From Sphingobacterium multivorum (GTDB lineage Bacteria > Bacteroidota > Bacteroidia > Sphingobacteriales > Sphingobacteriaceae): a stretch of 64,000 nt of DNA. The DNA is taken from positions 2,976,001 through 3,040,000 of the forward strand of contig NZ_CP154261.1 of NCBI RefSeq assembly GCF_039511225.1, in the 5' to 3' direction. Both the position numbers and the translations under genes were made by a program. The notes under the pieces are model-generated. The model saw nothing but the letters and a program-made list of their open reading frames with translations. It ran no database searches and was not told the DNA's origin. Below, piece after piece: positions 45,469-54,742 of this stretch; the first letter of the stretch is position 1; each line of letters starts with the position of its first letter.

Positions 45469-45523
45469 AAAATAAATTGATCGTATTCGGACATTTATTG
45501 TCCGAATACGATCAATTTATTTT
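45469..45523. repeat. Perfect 25-bp inverted repeat
   Basis: Two perfectly complementary 25-base arms (45469-45493 and 45499-45523) enclose a 5-base loop. It is AT-rich at both ends with a GC-containing middle. It may be a strong bidirectional terminator, although it lies 145 bases upstream of the serine hydrolase start and 180 bases beyond the downstream gene's stop. Confidence 0.8.
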
Positions 45524-45657
45524 TACTAAGCGGTATCTCGCTTTTCTAACATCATCAGCTGTCAGCCCCATAGCATGTTCGCATACAGTAGCATCTTCAT
45601 TGTCGTATTAGGATCGCCAATAGAAGTTTCCTTTTGGTTGAATTGTGGAAAAATGAA

Positions 45658-45679
45658 AACGGGGCATACTAGCCCCGTT
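45658..45679 (-). terminator. Terminator of the small secreted protein gene
   Basis: A perfect 8-bp GC-rich stem (AACGGGGC / GCCCCGTT) with a 6-base loop, placed 22 bases past the stop codon of the gene at 45702. Confidence 0.75.
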
Positions 45680-45701
45680 ACATTGTTTGATTAATTGATA
45701 C

Positions 45702-46061
45702 TTAATGATTCGGATTACCATAATAGTTTTGATAATTCTGAATGGTAGCACTAAACCATGCTCCACAGCTGCTATAATACATATCATTGGCTCCATAGCT
45801 GGTGTACGTGAGAACCTGAGTTTCGATCAACTGACCGCTTGTATTATAGATACTCATCGTCAATCTACATAGCGTACGAGACTTTCCGAGCTTGATCTCT
45901 TTGGCTTCGCTCACGATATTCAAATTAGCTTTTCCAGTTTGTGATTTGTAAATCGTTGATTTTTCAACAAGGCTGTTGTCGGCCGCTTTTGGCCCCGTTT
46001 TCGCAAAAGTAGCAGATGACATTAAAGCCAAGGCTACGGCGCTCATCATTAATTTTTTCAT
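45702..46061 (-). CDS. Small secreted hypothetical protein
   Basis: Using the ATG at 46061 (119 residues), the product has a signal peptide (MKKLMMSAVALALMSSATFA). The mature part is Ser/Tyr-rich, with one cysteine in the middle and one near the end, and ends in a QNYQNYYGNPNH tail. No family is recognised. An earlier ATG at 46103 is less likely, since the signal peptide begins at 46061. Confidence 0.65.
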   Translation of the reverse strand: MKKLMMSAVALALMSSATFAKTGPKAADNSLVEKSTIYKSQTGKANLNIVSEAKEIKLGKSRTLCRLTMSIYNTSGQLIETQVLTYTSYGANDMYYSSCGAWFSATIQNYQNYYGNPNH

Positions 46062-46234
46062 GTTACTAAGTTTTAGATAAATACATTGGAGGACCAGCCT
46101 CACTGTTAATTAACCTAAAACTGCCAATAAATTTAACACAGTAAACACTGTAATAAATATCTGATGTAGTCGTAACAATATTCGGTTGGTTTGATCAAAT
46201 TTTTGAAAATAAATAAGAATTCAAAAAATTCTAC

Positions 46235-46256
46235 TACCTTTGCAATCATCAGATGA
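46235..46256 (+). promoter_or_regulatory. -7 box and GntR operator before the GntR gene
   Basis: TACCTTTG at 46235-46242 fits the Bacteroidota -7 consensus. CATCAGATGA at 46247-46256, inside the short inverted repeat TCATC-A-GATGA, follows it at the expected start-site region. The same CATCAGATGA occurs before the MFS gene at 46985. Confidence 0.55.
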
Positions 46257-46265
46257 TATGACTAT

Positions 46266-46925
46266 ATGAAGACTGAAGCTATCGTACGAAGATCCTTGGC
46301 AGAGGAAGTTGCCGCGGCAATAGAAGAAAAAATCAAATTAGGTGAATTTCCGGTAGAATCTAAACTTCCTACGGAACCAGAATTGATGAAACAATTTGCT
46401 GTGGGCAGATCCAGCATTCGTGAGGCGGTCAAATATTTAAGTCAATCAGGCTATCTCAATGTACAACAAGGTCTAGGTACTTTTGTTAAAAGTAGCACGG
46501 GTCATCATGCTCTTGACTCAAAAATTGAAAAAGCCAATTTTAACGATATTTTTGAAGTTAGACACGTATTGGAATTGCGAATTATTGAAAAAGCAGCCTT
46601 AAATCGTACTTCGAAAGGCCTCAAGGATATGGCTCAAGCGCTCAAAAATAGAGCAAAATATGCCGAAATGGGAAATTTGATGGCGTGCGTGGATGCCGAT
46701 ATTGCCTTTCACAGTGCAATTGCTGAATCATGTGGAAATAGTATTTTGACCGCTTTATATACAACTTTATCTGAACATGTCAATAAGTTCTTCATGACTA
46801 TTTATAAGGATACAGTACCCTTCTTAACTTCACAACAGCAACACGAGGAACTGATGTTGGCAATCAAAGATAAAGAAGTGAAAAAAGCTGTTGATATTGC
46901 TAACCGAATTATCCAACAGCTGTAA
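46266..46925 (+). CDS. GntR family regulator (FadR subfamily)
   Basis: A 219-residue protein. The winged HTH spans about 9-75 (LPTEPELMKQFAVGRSSIREAVKYLSQSGYLNVQQGLGTFV). The C-terminal FCD-type ligand domain includes DIFEVRHVLELRIIEKAAL and CVDADIAFHSAIAESCGNSI, with the Asp and His residues that often hold a metal. It probably represses itself and the MFS gene that follows, since both carry the motif CATCAGATGA upstream. The effector is unknown. Confidence 0.95.
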   Translation: MKTEAIVRRSLAEEVAAAIEEKIKLGEFPVESKLPTEPELMKQFAVGRSSIREAVKYLSQSGYLNVQQGLGTFVKSSTGHHALDSKIEKANFNDIFEVRHVLELRIIEKAALNRTSKGLKDMAQALKNRAKYAEMGNLMACVDADIAFHSAIAESCGNSILTALYTTLSEHVNKFFMTIYKDTVPFLTSQQQHEELMLAIKDKEVKKAVDIANRIIQQL

Positions 46926-46984
46926 TTTTCCTATAGCATATGCAAATTATCAATCTCAATATACTCTATTTTTATCAATTAAAA

Positions 46985-47001
46985 CATCAGATGACCTGAT
47001 G
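46985..47001 (+). promoter_or_regulatory. GntR operator before the MFS gene
   Basis: CATCAGATGACCTGATG has perfect CATCAG/CTGATG arms with a 5-base spacer and overlaps the possible ATG at 46999. Shared core with 46247-46256. Confidence 0.6.
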
Positions 47002-47013
47002 AATATTTCTTTT

Positions 47014-48225
47014 ATGAAAACACAATCATTAAACCCGAGTGGATCTTGGAAAAGCTCCGAAACCGTCTATCCGATTTTATTTGCGATTAGTCTTTCACAC
47101 TTGCTCAATGACTTGATTCAGTCGGTCATCCCAGCAGTATATCCCATGTTAAAATCAAATTATGCACTTAGTTTTACCCAAATTGGTATTATAACGTTGG
47201 TTTTTCAGCTTACAGCTTCTATTTTGCAACCCTTCGTTGGTTTGTATACAGATAAAAACCCTACACCACGATCACTCGCTGTCGGTATGCTTTTCTCTTT
47301 AGCAGGATTGATATGCATTTCTTTTGCGTCAAACTTTATCTACATTCTCCTTTCTGTAAGTCTTATTGGCATGGGTTCGTCTATATTTCATCCTGAAGCT
47401 TCTCGAGTTGCTCATTTAGCTTCCGGAGGCAAAAAGGGGCTCGCCCAGTCTATCTTCCAAGTCGGTGGTAATGCTGGTGGTGCGATAGGTCCCCTTCTTG
47501 TAGCACTTATTGTGATCCCTTTGGGCCAACAATACATTGGTGTATTTGGCGTATTGGCCATTGTAGCCGTTATGATTCTTACTTATGTCGGTAATTGGTA
47601 TCAAATACATCTCAAGCCGAAGACACAAACAACTACTGTTGGTGCTTCAAAAGCCGACCTGCCAAAATCAAAAGTAGTATTTGCACTTGTAATTTTATTG
47701 GTACTCATTTTTTCCAAATATTTTTACATGGCTTCAATGACCAGTTATTTCACCTTCTATTTGATCAATAAATTCCATGTTTCGGTTCAGGAATCTCAGA
47801 TATACTTATTTATATTTCTTGCTTCTGTAGCTGCGGGAACTATATTAGGGGGGCCATTGGGAGATCGCTATGGGCGTAAACTAATTATCTGGGTATCGAT
47901 TCTCGGAGCGGCTCCGTTCACATTACTATTGCCACATGTCGGTCTAGGGCTAACCATTATCCTCGCTATTTTAATAGGTCTTATTATATCGTCTGCATTC
48001 TCTGCTATCTTGGTCTATGCGACAGAACTCATCCCAGGAAAGGTCGGAATGATTGCTGGTTTATTTTTTGGCTTTGCTTTTGGTATGGGGGGAATTGGTT
48101 CAGCAGTTCTGGGCTGGCTTGCAGATCAAACCTCAATCGAATATGTATTTAATATCTGTGCTTATCTTCCATTAATCGGAGTAGTTACAGGGCTATTACC
48201 TAATATAAGTCAGCAGAAAAAGTAA
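47014..48225 (+). CDS. MFS transporter of the Fsr (fosmidomycin-resistance) type
   Basis: A 12-helix major-facilitator protein; I start at 47014 (403 residues), beyond the operator; 46999 is an alternative. LSHLLNDLIQSVIPAVYPML at the N-terminus, GSSIFHPEASRVAHLASGGKKGLAQSIFQVGGN and GDRYGRKL resemble the Fsr family. These are exporters of fosmidomycin or small drugs and metabolites. The substrate is unknown. The neighbouring GntR gene is likely its regulator. Confidence 0.9.
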   Translation: MKTQSLNPSGSWKSSETVYPILFAISLSHLLNDLIQSVIPAVYPMLKSNYALSFTQIGIITLVFQLTASILQPFVGLYTDKNPTPRSLAVGMLFSLAGLICISFASNFIYILLSVSLIGMGSSIFHPEASRVAHLASGGKKGLAQSIFQVGGNAGGAIGPLLVALIVIPLGQQYIGVFGVLAIVAVMILTYVGNWYQIHLKPKTQTTTVGASKADLPKSKVVFALVILLVLIFSKYFYMASMTSYFTFYLINKFHVSVQESQIYLFIFLASVAAGTILGGPLGDRYGRKLIIWVSILGAAPFTLLLPHVGLGLTIILAILIGLIISSAFSAILVYATELIPGKVGMIAGLFFGFAFGMGGIGSAVLGWLADQTSIEYVFNICAYLPLIGVVTGLLPNISQQKK

Positions 48226-48740
48226 TTATATAATCAGTGTGTCCGAAAAGTTTGTCACTTGTTTTGTGGAAACTATTTTTGAATAGCAGATAAAGCTTCA
48301 ACCTGTCCAAAGAGCTATGGTGAAATCCGGTGAAAAATGGCAACAATAAGCGAATGGGAAGCCCTTTGCTTCGTACCTACTTCGTACTTTCTTCGGATCA
48401 TCAATAGATTCCGTACAGATGCTGAACAGTCATTGACCAGTCTCCGAACAGGAAAATACTGGTCAGGAACTGGCCAATAGCTAATCCTTATCCGGTGAGC
48501 TCCGAAGCTTGTCCGAAGCAGGTACGAACACAATAGGTATCTAAGGCATATTGCCGCCACTAGCAGCATATACTGAAACTTATTCCTGTCGCTTATCAAT
48601 ACAGCATAGTTACTAAAATTGGACCTATTCAAAACGTATTAAAAATTAGCCGTAAAAAAAGCTGTCCAAAAAAATGCAGTGTCCCCAAAAAGTTAGACAT
48701 TTTCTGGGGGCACTGCACATTTGGACAGCTTCTTTAAATA
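48226..48740. other. Intergenic with IS-end-like repeats
   Basis: No gene is supported. GTGTCCGAAAAGTTTGTCAC (48238-48257) and GTGTCCCCAAAAAGTTAGACA (48680-48700) are similar strings in the same orientation, reminiscent of IS3/IS481-type ends. A 105-codon minus-strand ORF (48315-48632) has no family and seems spurious. The arrangement may be a relic of a mobile element. Confidence 0.45.
48661..48729. repeat. Long inverted repeat with IS-like ends
   Basis: GCTGTCCAAA...TGCAGTG...CCCC pairs with GGGG...CACTGCA...TTTGGACAGC, with few mismatches and about 19 unpaired bases in the centre. It lies just downstream of the susD stop, so it may terminate that gene as well. Confidence 0.65.
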
Positions 48741-50617
48741 CTAGTAACCTGGATTTTGGATCAATTTTGTATTTCGATTAACCTCATCGCGATGCAAAGA
48801 CGTGTAGTACATTTTGTCATCCCAGTTCCTATTTTCGATACCTGGATCAATATTGGATACCGTATAGGTATAGGTGTAGTTATCGGGATTATATTGATAA
48901 AGAGTTACATTTTTACCCGCCTTAAGGGTTCCCGTGATGTTTATAATATTTGCTTTACGACCTATAGTTTCCGCGGCTATCATCCAGCGTCGCGCGTCAA
49001 AGAAGCGATGCTCCTCGTAGGCTAATTCAATACGGCGCTCGTTTCTATAACGTGCTTTTAGAGCCGCTCCGGTTTCGGCGGTTGGAATTGCAGGCATTCC
49101 AGCTCTAAAGCGGATTTTGTTTAACCATGTTTTAGCTTCATTCTCTTCTCCTAATTCAAGACATGCTTCTACATAGTTCAATATCGCCTCTGTATAGCGA
49201 AACATTGGCCAGGGAATGCGCTGTCTTGTGTTTTGATCCTGCATTGTAGGGTCCGGATCTGTAAATTTACGAATATAATATCCTGTCCGTGAACCATTCC
49301 AATCTTCAATCGGGCTTTTTCTTGTGTCAAGGCCAAATTGGATAACCTTTTGTCCTTTGGCATTCATTATTTCGTATTGACCTGTTTGGATTTGATTCGC
49401 CTTATCTCTTTCAGCGACATCGGCTGTCCTAGGTTTCCAATCCGCACCGTCGTATAAAATTGTTGCCTTTAAACGTGGGTCACGATTTTGATAAGGGCTG
49501 GCTGCCATAGTAGGATTTGACCAGCTGAATTTTTGGCCATCAATAGTCTCGTAGTCGTCTACCAAGAGTTGTATCGGTGTATTTCCGGCCCAGTTATGAT
49601 AGCCATTTGGACCGTTGTCTCGCCCTACCCAGCCACCACGTTCATCCTTTTCGTCAATAAAGAATCTCCCAGAATAATATCTTTTCCTGCTGTAAAATCA
49701 ACTGTCTTGCTCCCCCCTCCTAACGATACGGCCATATAGTTGGCAGTACCCTCAATAGGCGAGGCGGGTTGAGTTAGGTCTAACTTATAGGCGAATTCTG
49801 TATGATCCAGTACGGCTTTTGCTGCGGCTTTTGCTTTTGTCCAACGCTCCACCTGATTGCCACTCGTGTACATTAGATATTCTGGATTTTTATACCCTGC
49901 CAATAATGTTGATTTTGCTTTGGCTTTACCCGCATCGTGGAGATCGCTGGCAGCATAGAGTAATACCCTTGATTTTAAGGCCAATACTGCAGTTTCATTT
50001 GCACGTCCCTTTGTTGATGAACTGCCCTTTAACAAAAGAGCTGCGCTGTCTAGATCTTTCACGATGGCATTGACACACTCCTCATAGCTATTCCTCGGAA
50101 CCATATAGTCTTTATCGTTCAATGTATATATCTTATTATCGATGGGGATGCCACCATAAAAGCGTAAGAGCTGTTGATAATAATACCCACGCAGGAAATA
50201 GGCTTCGCCTAACAGCTTATCGGCTTTTGCTTTGTCAAACTTGGGTGCACTCAAATTGGAGATGGCAATGTTAGTTGCCCGGATGCGCGTATACATGCGA
50301 CCGTATTCGTAAGTATCCATAATATAGCCTTGATCAGCTGGATTTGATCGAGATTCGGTCACGGTATTTATGCCCCGATTAGGGTGTGTAAATAAGGCTT
50401 CGTCGGTCATGGATGCCATTTCTTGCTCATAAAAGCCTCCTACTCCAAAACCGTTATAGATTTCTGTCACGAAAGCCTCAGACAAACCAGCATCCGACCA
50501 AACGATCTCCTGTGGAACTTCACTGAGTGGCTTCGTGCTCACAAAATCATCATTGCAAGCTTGTAATGATGCAGAAAGTACAAGTAGTATAAGTGATATA
50601 TTCTTAATTTTTTTCAT
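48741..50617 (-). pseudogene. susD-like nutrient-binding lipoprotein gene, frameshifted
   Basis: Two adjacent minus-strand ORFs encode one SusD/RagB protein. The upstream part (49625-50617, 330 residues) has a lipobox (LSASLQAC) and the N-terminal SusD-like TPR helices. The downstream part (48741-49565, 274 residues) has the C-terminal domain (NRDPRLKATILYD, RFRAGMPA, ELAYEEHRFFDARRW). Around 49657-49663 one missing T would restore the frame: reading on in the other frame gives FIDEKDERGGWVGRDNG, fully contiguous with the downstream ORF. The total 1877 bases are one short of a multiple of three. SusD captures glycans for the SusC channel. A sequencing error is possible. Confidence 0.9.
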
Positions 50618-50653
50618 TTTTCTTCTTCGTTAAGTTCTTAATATGACAGTTGG

Positions 50654-53600
50654 TTAGAACGATAATAATGCGCCAAAATTAATCAATCTTGCCTGCGGAT
50701 AATATTGCCCTAATGCATTAACGGCTTCTGGATCATACATTTTGATCTTACTCCACGTTATTAAATTCATGCCATTTGCATATAGACGTAAAGAACCAAT
50801 GCCAATTTTACTACAAATGCTTGAGGCCAGATTATATCCTATTTCCACATTTTTAAGCCGCAAATAATCGGTGCTCCGCATCCAATAGGTATTGTTATAA
50901 GAATAATATTGATTGCCACGGTCTGTCAAACGTGGATAAACGCTACTTGGGTTACTGATGCTCCAGCGTTTATCATAGAATTCTTCCACAAAATTTCCGA
51001 TAGATCCAGATTCATCCGTTCCTACACGTATCTCTCCTCCTGTAGCTCCTTGAAATAGTACCGATAAGTCAAAATCCTTATAGGTCAGACTAAAATTGAA
51101 ACCTCCCTGAAATGTTGGGTCACTATTCTTGTCTCGCCTTACTTTGTCATCCGGGGTAATCTTTCCGTCACCATTGAAATCTTTATATTTCATATCTCCA
51201 GGGCGTAAAGTTTTCGTAATGGCACTATAGTCCAATTTATTGTTGGCAATATCTTCCATGTCACGGAATACGCCGTCATAGACATAATAGATATCCGTTT
51301 TGATAGGTTTACCTGTACTTTGCTGCCATGCAGGGGCGCCTGGGGCTTCATCCCAGAAGATAATTTTGTTTTTAGCATAACCACCATTCACACCTACCGT
51401 GTACCCCAAATCTCCCACCTTGCCACGATAACCTAAGTTAAATTCCCAACCCTTGTTATCCACTTTACCAATATTTTCTGCCGGTAATGTCATCCCTGTA
51501 CTTTGTGGTATTGATGCATTTTTTCTCCACAGAATGGAATTACGGCGATTTTTAAAAATATCAAACTCGAAATTCAGCTTTCCTTGTAAAAATTGAAAAT
51601 CAAACCCTAAATTATAGTTATTGGCAACCTCCCAAGTAATCATCTCGTTAGGAACACGGCTTTCAAAAAGGGTTTTGGCTAGCTTATCATTGACGATATA
51701 AGTACCAAAGGAATAGGTTGAAAAATATTGATATTCTTGTAACTTATCATCATAGTAGATGTTGTCATTACCCATCTGGCCATATGACGCACGGATCTTG
51801 AAATAATTAATCACAGGGACATTTTCCTTCCAGAAATTCTCTTCCGACACGACCCATCCCGCCATGGCACCTGGAAAGAAACCGAACCGTTCACTTTCAG
51901 GGAACATATACGATCCGTCATAACGCCAAAGGAATTCTGCGATATACTTGCTTTTATAATTATAGCCAAATCGCCCAAAGTAATTTAGCCGCGCTCTTTT
52001 CCATGCAGATCCATCGTTATTTTTTTCCTGTTCTCCACCGGCAAAAAGATAGTCGATCGCATTTGAAAGAAAATAGCGACGATACGCGCTGAATTTATCA
52101 TTATCAATTGTTTCTCTGTTGATACCGGCTATAGCATTTACCTGATGGTCACCAAATTTCCGCTCAAAGCTTAAGATTCCACCAAGTAAGATATTCAGTT
52201 GATCTTCATTGCTTTGGTTTAAATTTGGATCGGCAGGCCCACGTCTTCCAGGAACCAGTTGTGGTGTGCTGCCATCGGCCTCATAAGCGCCCTGCCAAGA
52301 ATACAAAGTCCAGGGTGTAACCCATGTTTTTTGATTTTTTACATATTTGTCAACAGAGGCATTAAGTGTTAATTTAAGACCATCTATCCAGGGATTTGTA
52401 ATCTCAACCTGACCATTTGTTTGAAAATAGTAGCGTTTATCGTGATCGTAACCTGTCGCATTGGTCGTAATTACCACGGGGTTTTCGCCATTTTCGATAT
52501 CTGGTCCAGGCATTCCATTCGGCCATATTGCTGGTTGTGTTGGATTTCCCCGCATCAGCATTCTAAAGACCGTGCCAGCACTCTTGGTGGGGAAATTTCG
52601 GTTTTCCTGTCTTCCTAAAACACCAAATTGTGTTTTGATATACTGACTTATATTGGCGTCCAGATTGATCCTTAAGTCATACTGTTTATAACCTGTAGCC
52701 GAATTTTTATAGTAGGCATCCTGATTTTGATACCCCAAAGACATCAGATACTTGACATCCTCAGTACCGCCATTGATTTGGAGGTTGTGGCGCTGTTGAG
52801 GTGACCAGTTTTTTAGCGTAGCTTTATACCAGTCAGTATTGGGATGCCCCCAAGGATCTGATCCGTCTTTGAACTTTTGGATATCTTCTGGTTTAAACGG
52901 AGCATCCAAAACTCCTCCACCTTGTTTATTGTAACTGCCTTTCTCGTTGATCGCTGTATAAGCAGCAGACCATTCTTCAACAGGGAGGTTATAAATTTCG
53001 AGTTCATTTCTAATTGCCGCAAACTGGGAGGCATCTGTCAATTTAGGAATAACGGTAGGTTGGGAATATCCTTGGTTGAACGTATAAGAAAACTGCGGTT
53101 TTCCTGTTTTTCCTCTTCTTGTCGTAACGAGAATAACCCCATTGGCTGCCCTGGCTCCATAAATAGCAGCAGAAGCATCTTTTAGAACCGAGATATTTTC
53201 TATATCTCGGGGATTAATACGATCAATTCCTCCTTCACGCGCAGGAACTCCATCAATAACGACTAAGGGACTGCTATTACCCAGTGTATTCGTTCCTCGG
53301 ATTTTGATATTGGAACCATCGTAGCCAGGCTCGGCGCTTCCGTTGGTCGCTGTAACGCCCGGGACGCGTCCTGTTAATGCATTGGAAACGTTCAATGCCG
53401 GTGATTGTGCTAGATCGCTTCCCTTCACAGTGGCTACGGCACCAGTGACAGTCTCTTTGCGTTGCTTTCCGTAACCAACAACAACGACTTCTTCGAGATT
53501 CGATTCCGAATTAAGAAGTGTGATATCGATGGTCTGTCTTCCTTTTACAGCTTCATCCATAGATTGTTTGCCGACCATCCGGAAATTAATAATCGCACTT

Positions 53601-53869
53601 GCGGGGACCTTGTCTAACTTGTATCTACCTTGAACGTCGGTTTTAGTTACTAGCTTTGTTCCATTGACGGAAACTGTTACTCCAGGAATTGGCATTCCAG
53701 ATTCATCATGCACCGTTCCAGAAACACTTTGCTCCTGTTGAAAGAGAATTCCATAGCTTGCGAGGGTTGTAGCATCGACGATTTGGGGACTCAAGGCCAC
53801 TAATGAGCACAATGATCCAGTCCAAAACGCTCTCTTCCATTGATTTGAGAAATAATGGCAGTTAATCAT
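50654..53869 (-). CDS. SusC/RagA family TonB-linked outer-membrane protein
   Basis: A 1071-residue TonB-dependent transporter of SusC type. After the signal-like N-terminus, residues about 45-130 are the CarboxypepD_reg-like beta-sandwich (VSGTVHDESGMPIPGVTVSVNGTK). The TonB-box region EEVVVVGYGKQRKETVTGAV follows, then the plug (IDGVPAREGGIDRINPRDIENISVLKDASAAIYGARAANGVILVTT) and the 22-strand barrel. It imports oligosaccharides or other large ligands with its SusD lid. No polysaccharidase lies nearby, so this is an orphan pair of unknown substrate. The partner gene is frameshifted. Confidence 0.96.
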   Translation of the reverse strand: MINCHYFSNQWKRAFWTGSLCSLVALSPQIVDATTLASYGILFQQEQSVSGTVHDESGMPIPGVTVSVNGTKLVTKTDVQGRYKLDKVPASAIINFRMVGKQSMDEAVKGRQTIDITLLNSESNLEEVVVVGYGKQRKETVTGAVATVKGSDLAQSPALNVSNALTGRVPGVTATNGSAEPGYDGSNIKIRGTNTLGNSSPLVVIDGVPAREGGIDRINPRDIENISVLKDASAAIYGARAANGVILVTTRRGKTGKPQFSYTFNQGYSQPTVIPKLTDASQFAAIRNELEIYNLPVEEWSAAYTAINEKGSYNKQGGGVLDAPFKPEDIQKFKDGSDPWGHPNTDWYKATLKNWSPQQRHNLQINGGTEDVKYLMSLGYQNQDAYYKNSATGYKQYDLRINLDANISQYIKTQFGVLGRQENRNFPTKSAGTVFRMLMRGNPTQPAIWPNGMPGPDIENGENPVVITTNATGYDHDKRYYFQTNGQVEITNPWIDGLKLTLNASVDKYVKNQKTWVTPWTLYSWQGAYEADGSTPQLVPGRRGPADPNLNQSNEDQLNILLGGILSFERKFGDHQVNAIAGINRETIDNDKFSAYRRYFLSNAIDYLFAGGEQEKNNDGSAWKRARLNYFGRFGYNYKSKYIAEFLWRYDGSYMFPESERFGFFPGAMAGWVVSEENFWKENVPVINYFKIRASYGQMGNDNIYYDDKLQEYQYFSTYSFGTYIVNDKLAKTLFESRVPNEMITWEVANNYNLGFDFQFLQGKLNFEFDIFKNRRNSILWRKNASIPQSTGMTLPAENIGKVDNKGWEFNLGYRGKVGDLGYTVGVNGGYAKNKIIFWDEAPGAPAWQQSTGKPIKTDIYYVYDGVFRDMEDIANNKLDYSAITKTLRPGDMKYKDFNGDGKITPDDKVRRDKNSDPTFQGGFNFSLTYKDFDLSVLFQGATGGEIRVGTDESGSIGNFVEEFYDKRWSISNPSSVYPRLTDRGNQYYSYNNTYWMRSTDYLRLKNVEIGYNLASSICSKIGIGSLRLYANGMNLITWSKIKMYDPEAVNALGQYYPQARLINFGALLSF

Positions 53870-54361
53870 AAAAACTGTTTAATTGTTTAAATTTTGTGTT
53901 TAATTAGTTATTTTTTTTTACCTCTAAGACGTGTCGGTTTAGGTGTCTACTGGAGGCGATTTATAATTGTTTATTTAATATGAAAATACGAAAATAAATA
54001 TACATTGCAAGTGTTATTTTTACACTATTTAACACTCCTATTATTAAACGATTGACAACCAGCTGATTGGGCGCGAACAAATCAATTGTAAATTCATTTT
54101 CTCAAAATTGTTTCCAGCGCTTTTGCTACTCAACGCAAGATCAAAGAACTAGTAAAACACTTCAAATAGAGAGTCCTGAAGAAAAGTACTTTTTATCATT
54201 TAGAAACTATATTATCAATTTTTCAAATATTAATACGCATATTTATCCTATATAATTAGATCTATAATTGATTTTTTCTAAACAACTATGTATCTACAAA
54301 TAACGGAGCTAAAAACGGCTTTATTAATAGCAAAGAAATAGTTGTATCTACAAACAAAACT
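53870..54361. other. Upstream region of susC, no gene
   Basis: About 490 AT-rich bases between susC and the GNAT gene. It should hold the susC promoter, but I could not identify a confident -33/-7 pair. A 62-codon plus-strand ORF is not convincing. Confidence 0.45.
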
Positions 54362-54742
54362 ATGACTATAAATATTAGGCCAGAAAAGTCAAGTGACACA
54401 ACGATTGTATTCGAACTGATCCGACTCGCTTTTGAAAACGAACAGTATAGCGATCATCAAGAGCACATTTTAGTAGAAAAACTAAGAAGGAGAGTAGAAT
54501 TTATACCACAACTGTCAATGGTAGCAGAAGTTGAAGGAGAAATAGCAGGCTATATACTCCTGACAAAGGTGAAGATTATCGATAAAGAGAATCAAAAAAC
54601 ATCCGATTCTCTTGCCTTGGCTCCTGTCGCTGTGCTACCTCAGTTTCAAGGACAGGGAATTGGCGGTAAGTTAATTCTTGGTGCTCATCAGATTGCAAAA
54701 GAAATGGGTTTTGATGAGATGACAGCTGACGAACCTATCTAA
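54362..54742 (+). pseudogene. C-terminally truncated GNAT acetyltransferase
   Basis: A 126-residue product starts like a normal GNAT of the YhbS type (IRPEKSSDTTIVFELIRLAFENEQY...LAPVAVLPQFQGQGIGGKLI). It stops just after KEMGF, where the family normally continues with a V-LGHEKYYPRFGF-type strand. The last ten residues are unrelated and end within four bases of the convergent deacetylase stop. The missing part carries a conserved acceptor-side strand, so activity is doubtful. Confidence 0.7.

Larger units (their letters stand above)
45325..45701. other. Intergenic with two hairpins
   Basis: No gene is seen. The stretch carries a long perfect hairpin at 45469-45523 and a terminator-type hairpin at 45658-45679. 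Confidence 0.55.

Noticed and set aside
45469..45523. Integron attC site or phage attachment site for the long hairpin
   Set aside because: No integrase or cassette genes nearby, and the stem is fully perfect, unlike attC sites with their bulges.
48315..48632. 105-codon ORF in the gap between MFS and susD
   Set aside because: Composition unlike neighbours, no motif, and it lies in a probably mobile or repetitive stretch.
49625..50617. Two separate SusD-like genes
   Set aside because: The two ORFs are the N- and C-terminal halves of one protein and join by a single base; neither half is a full SusD.
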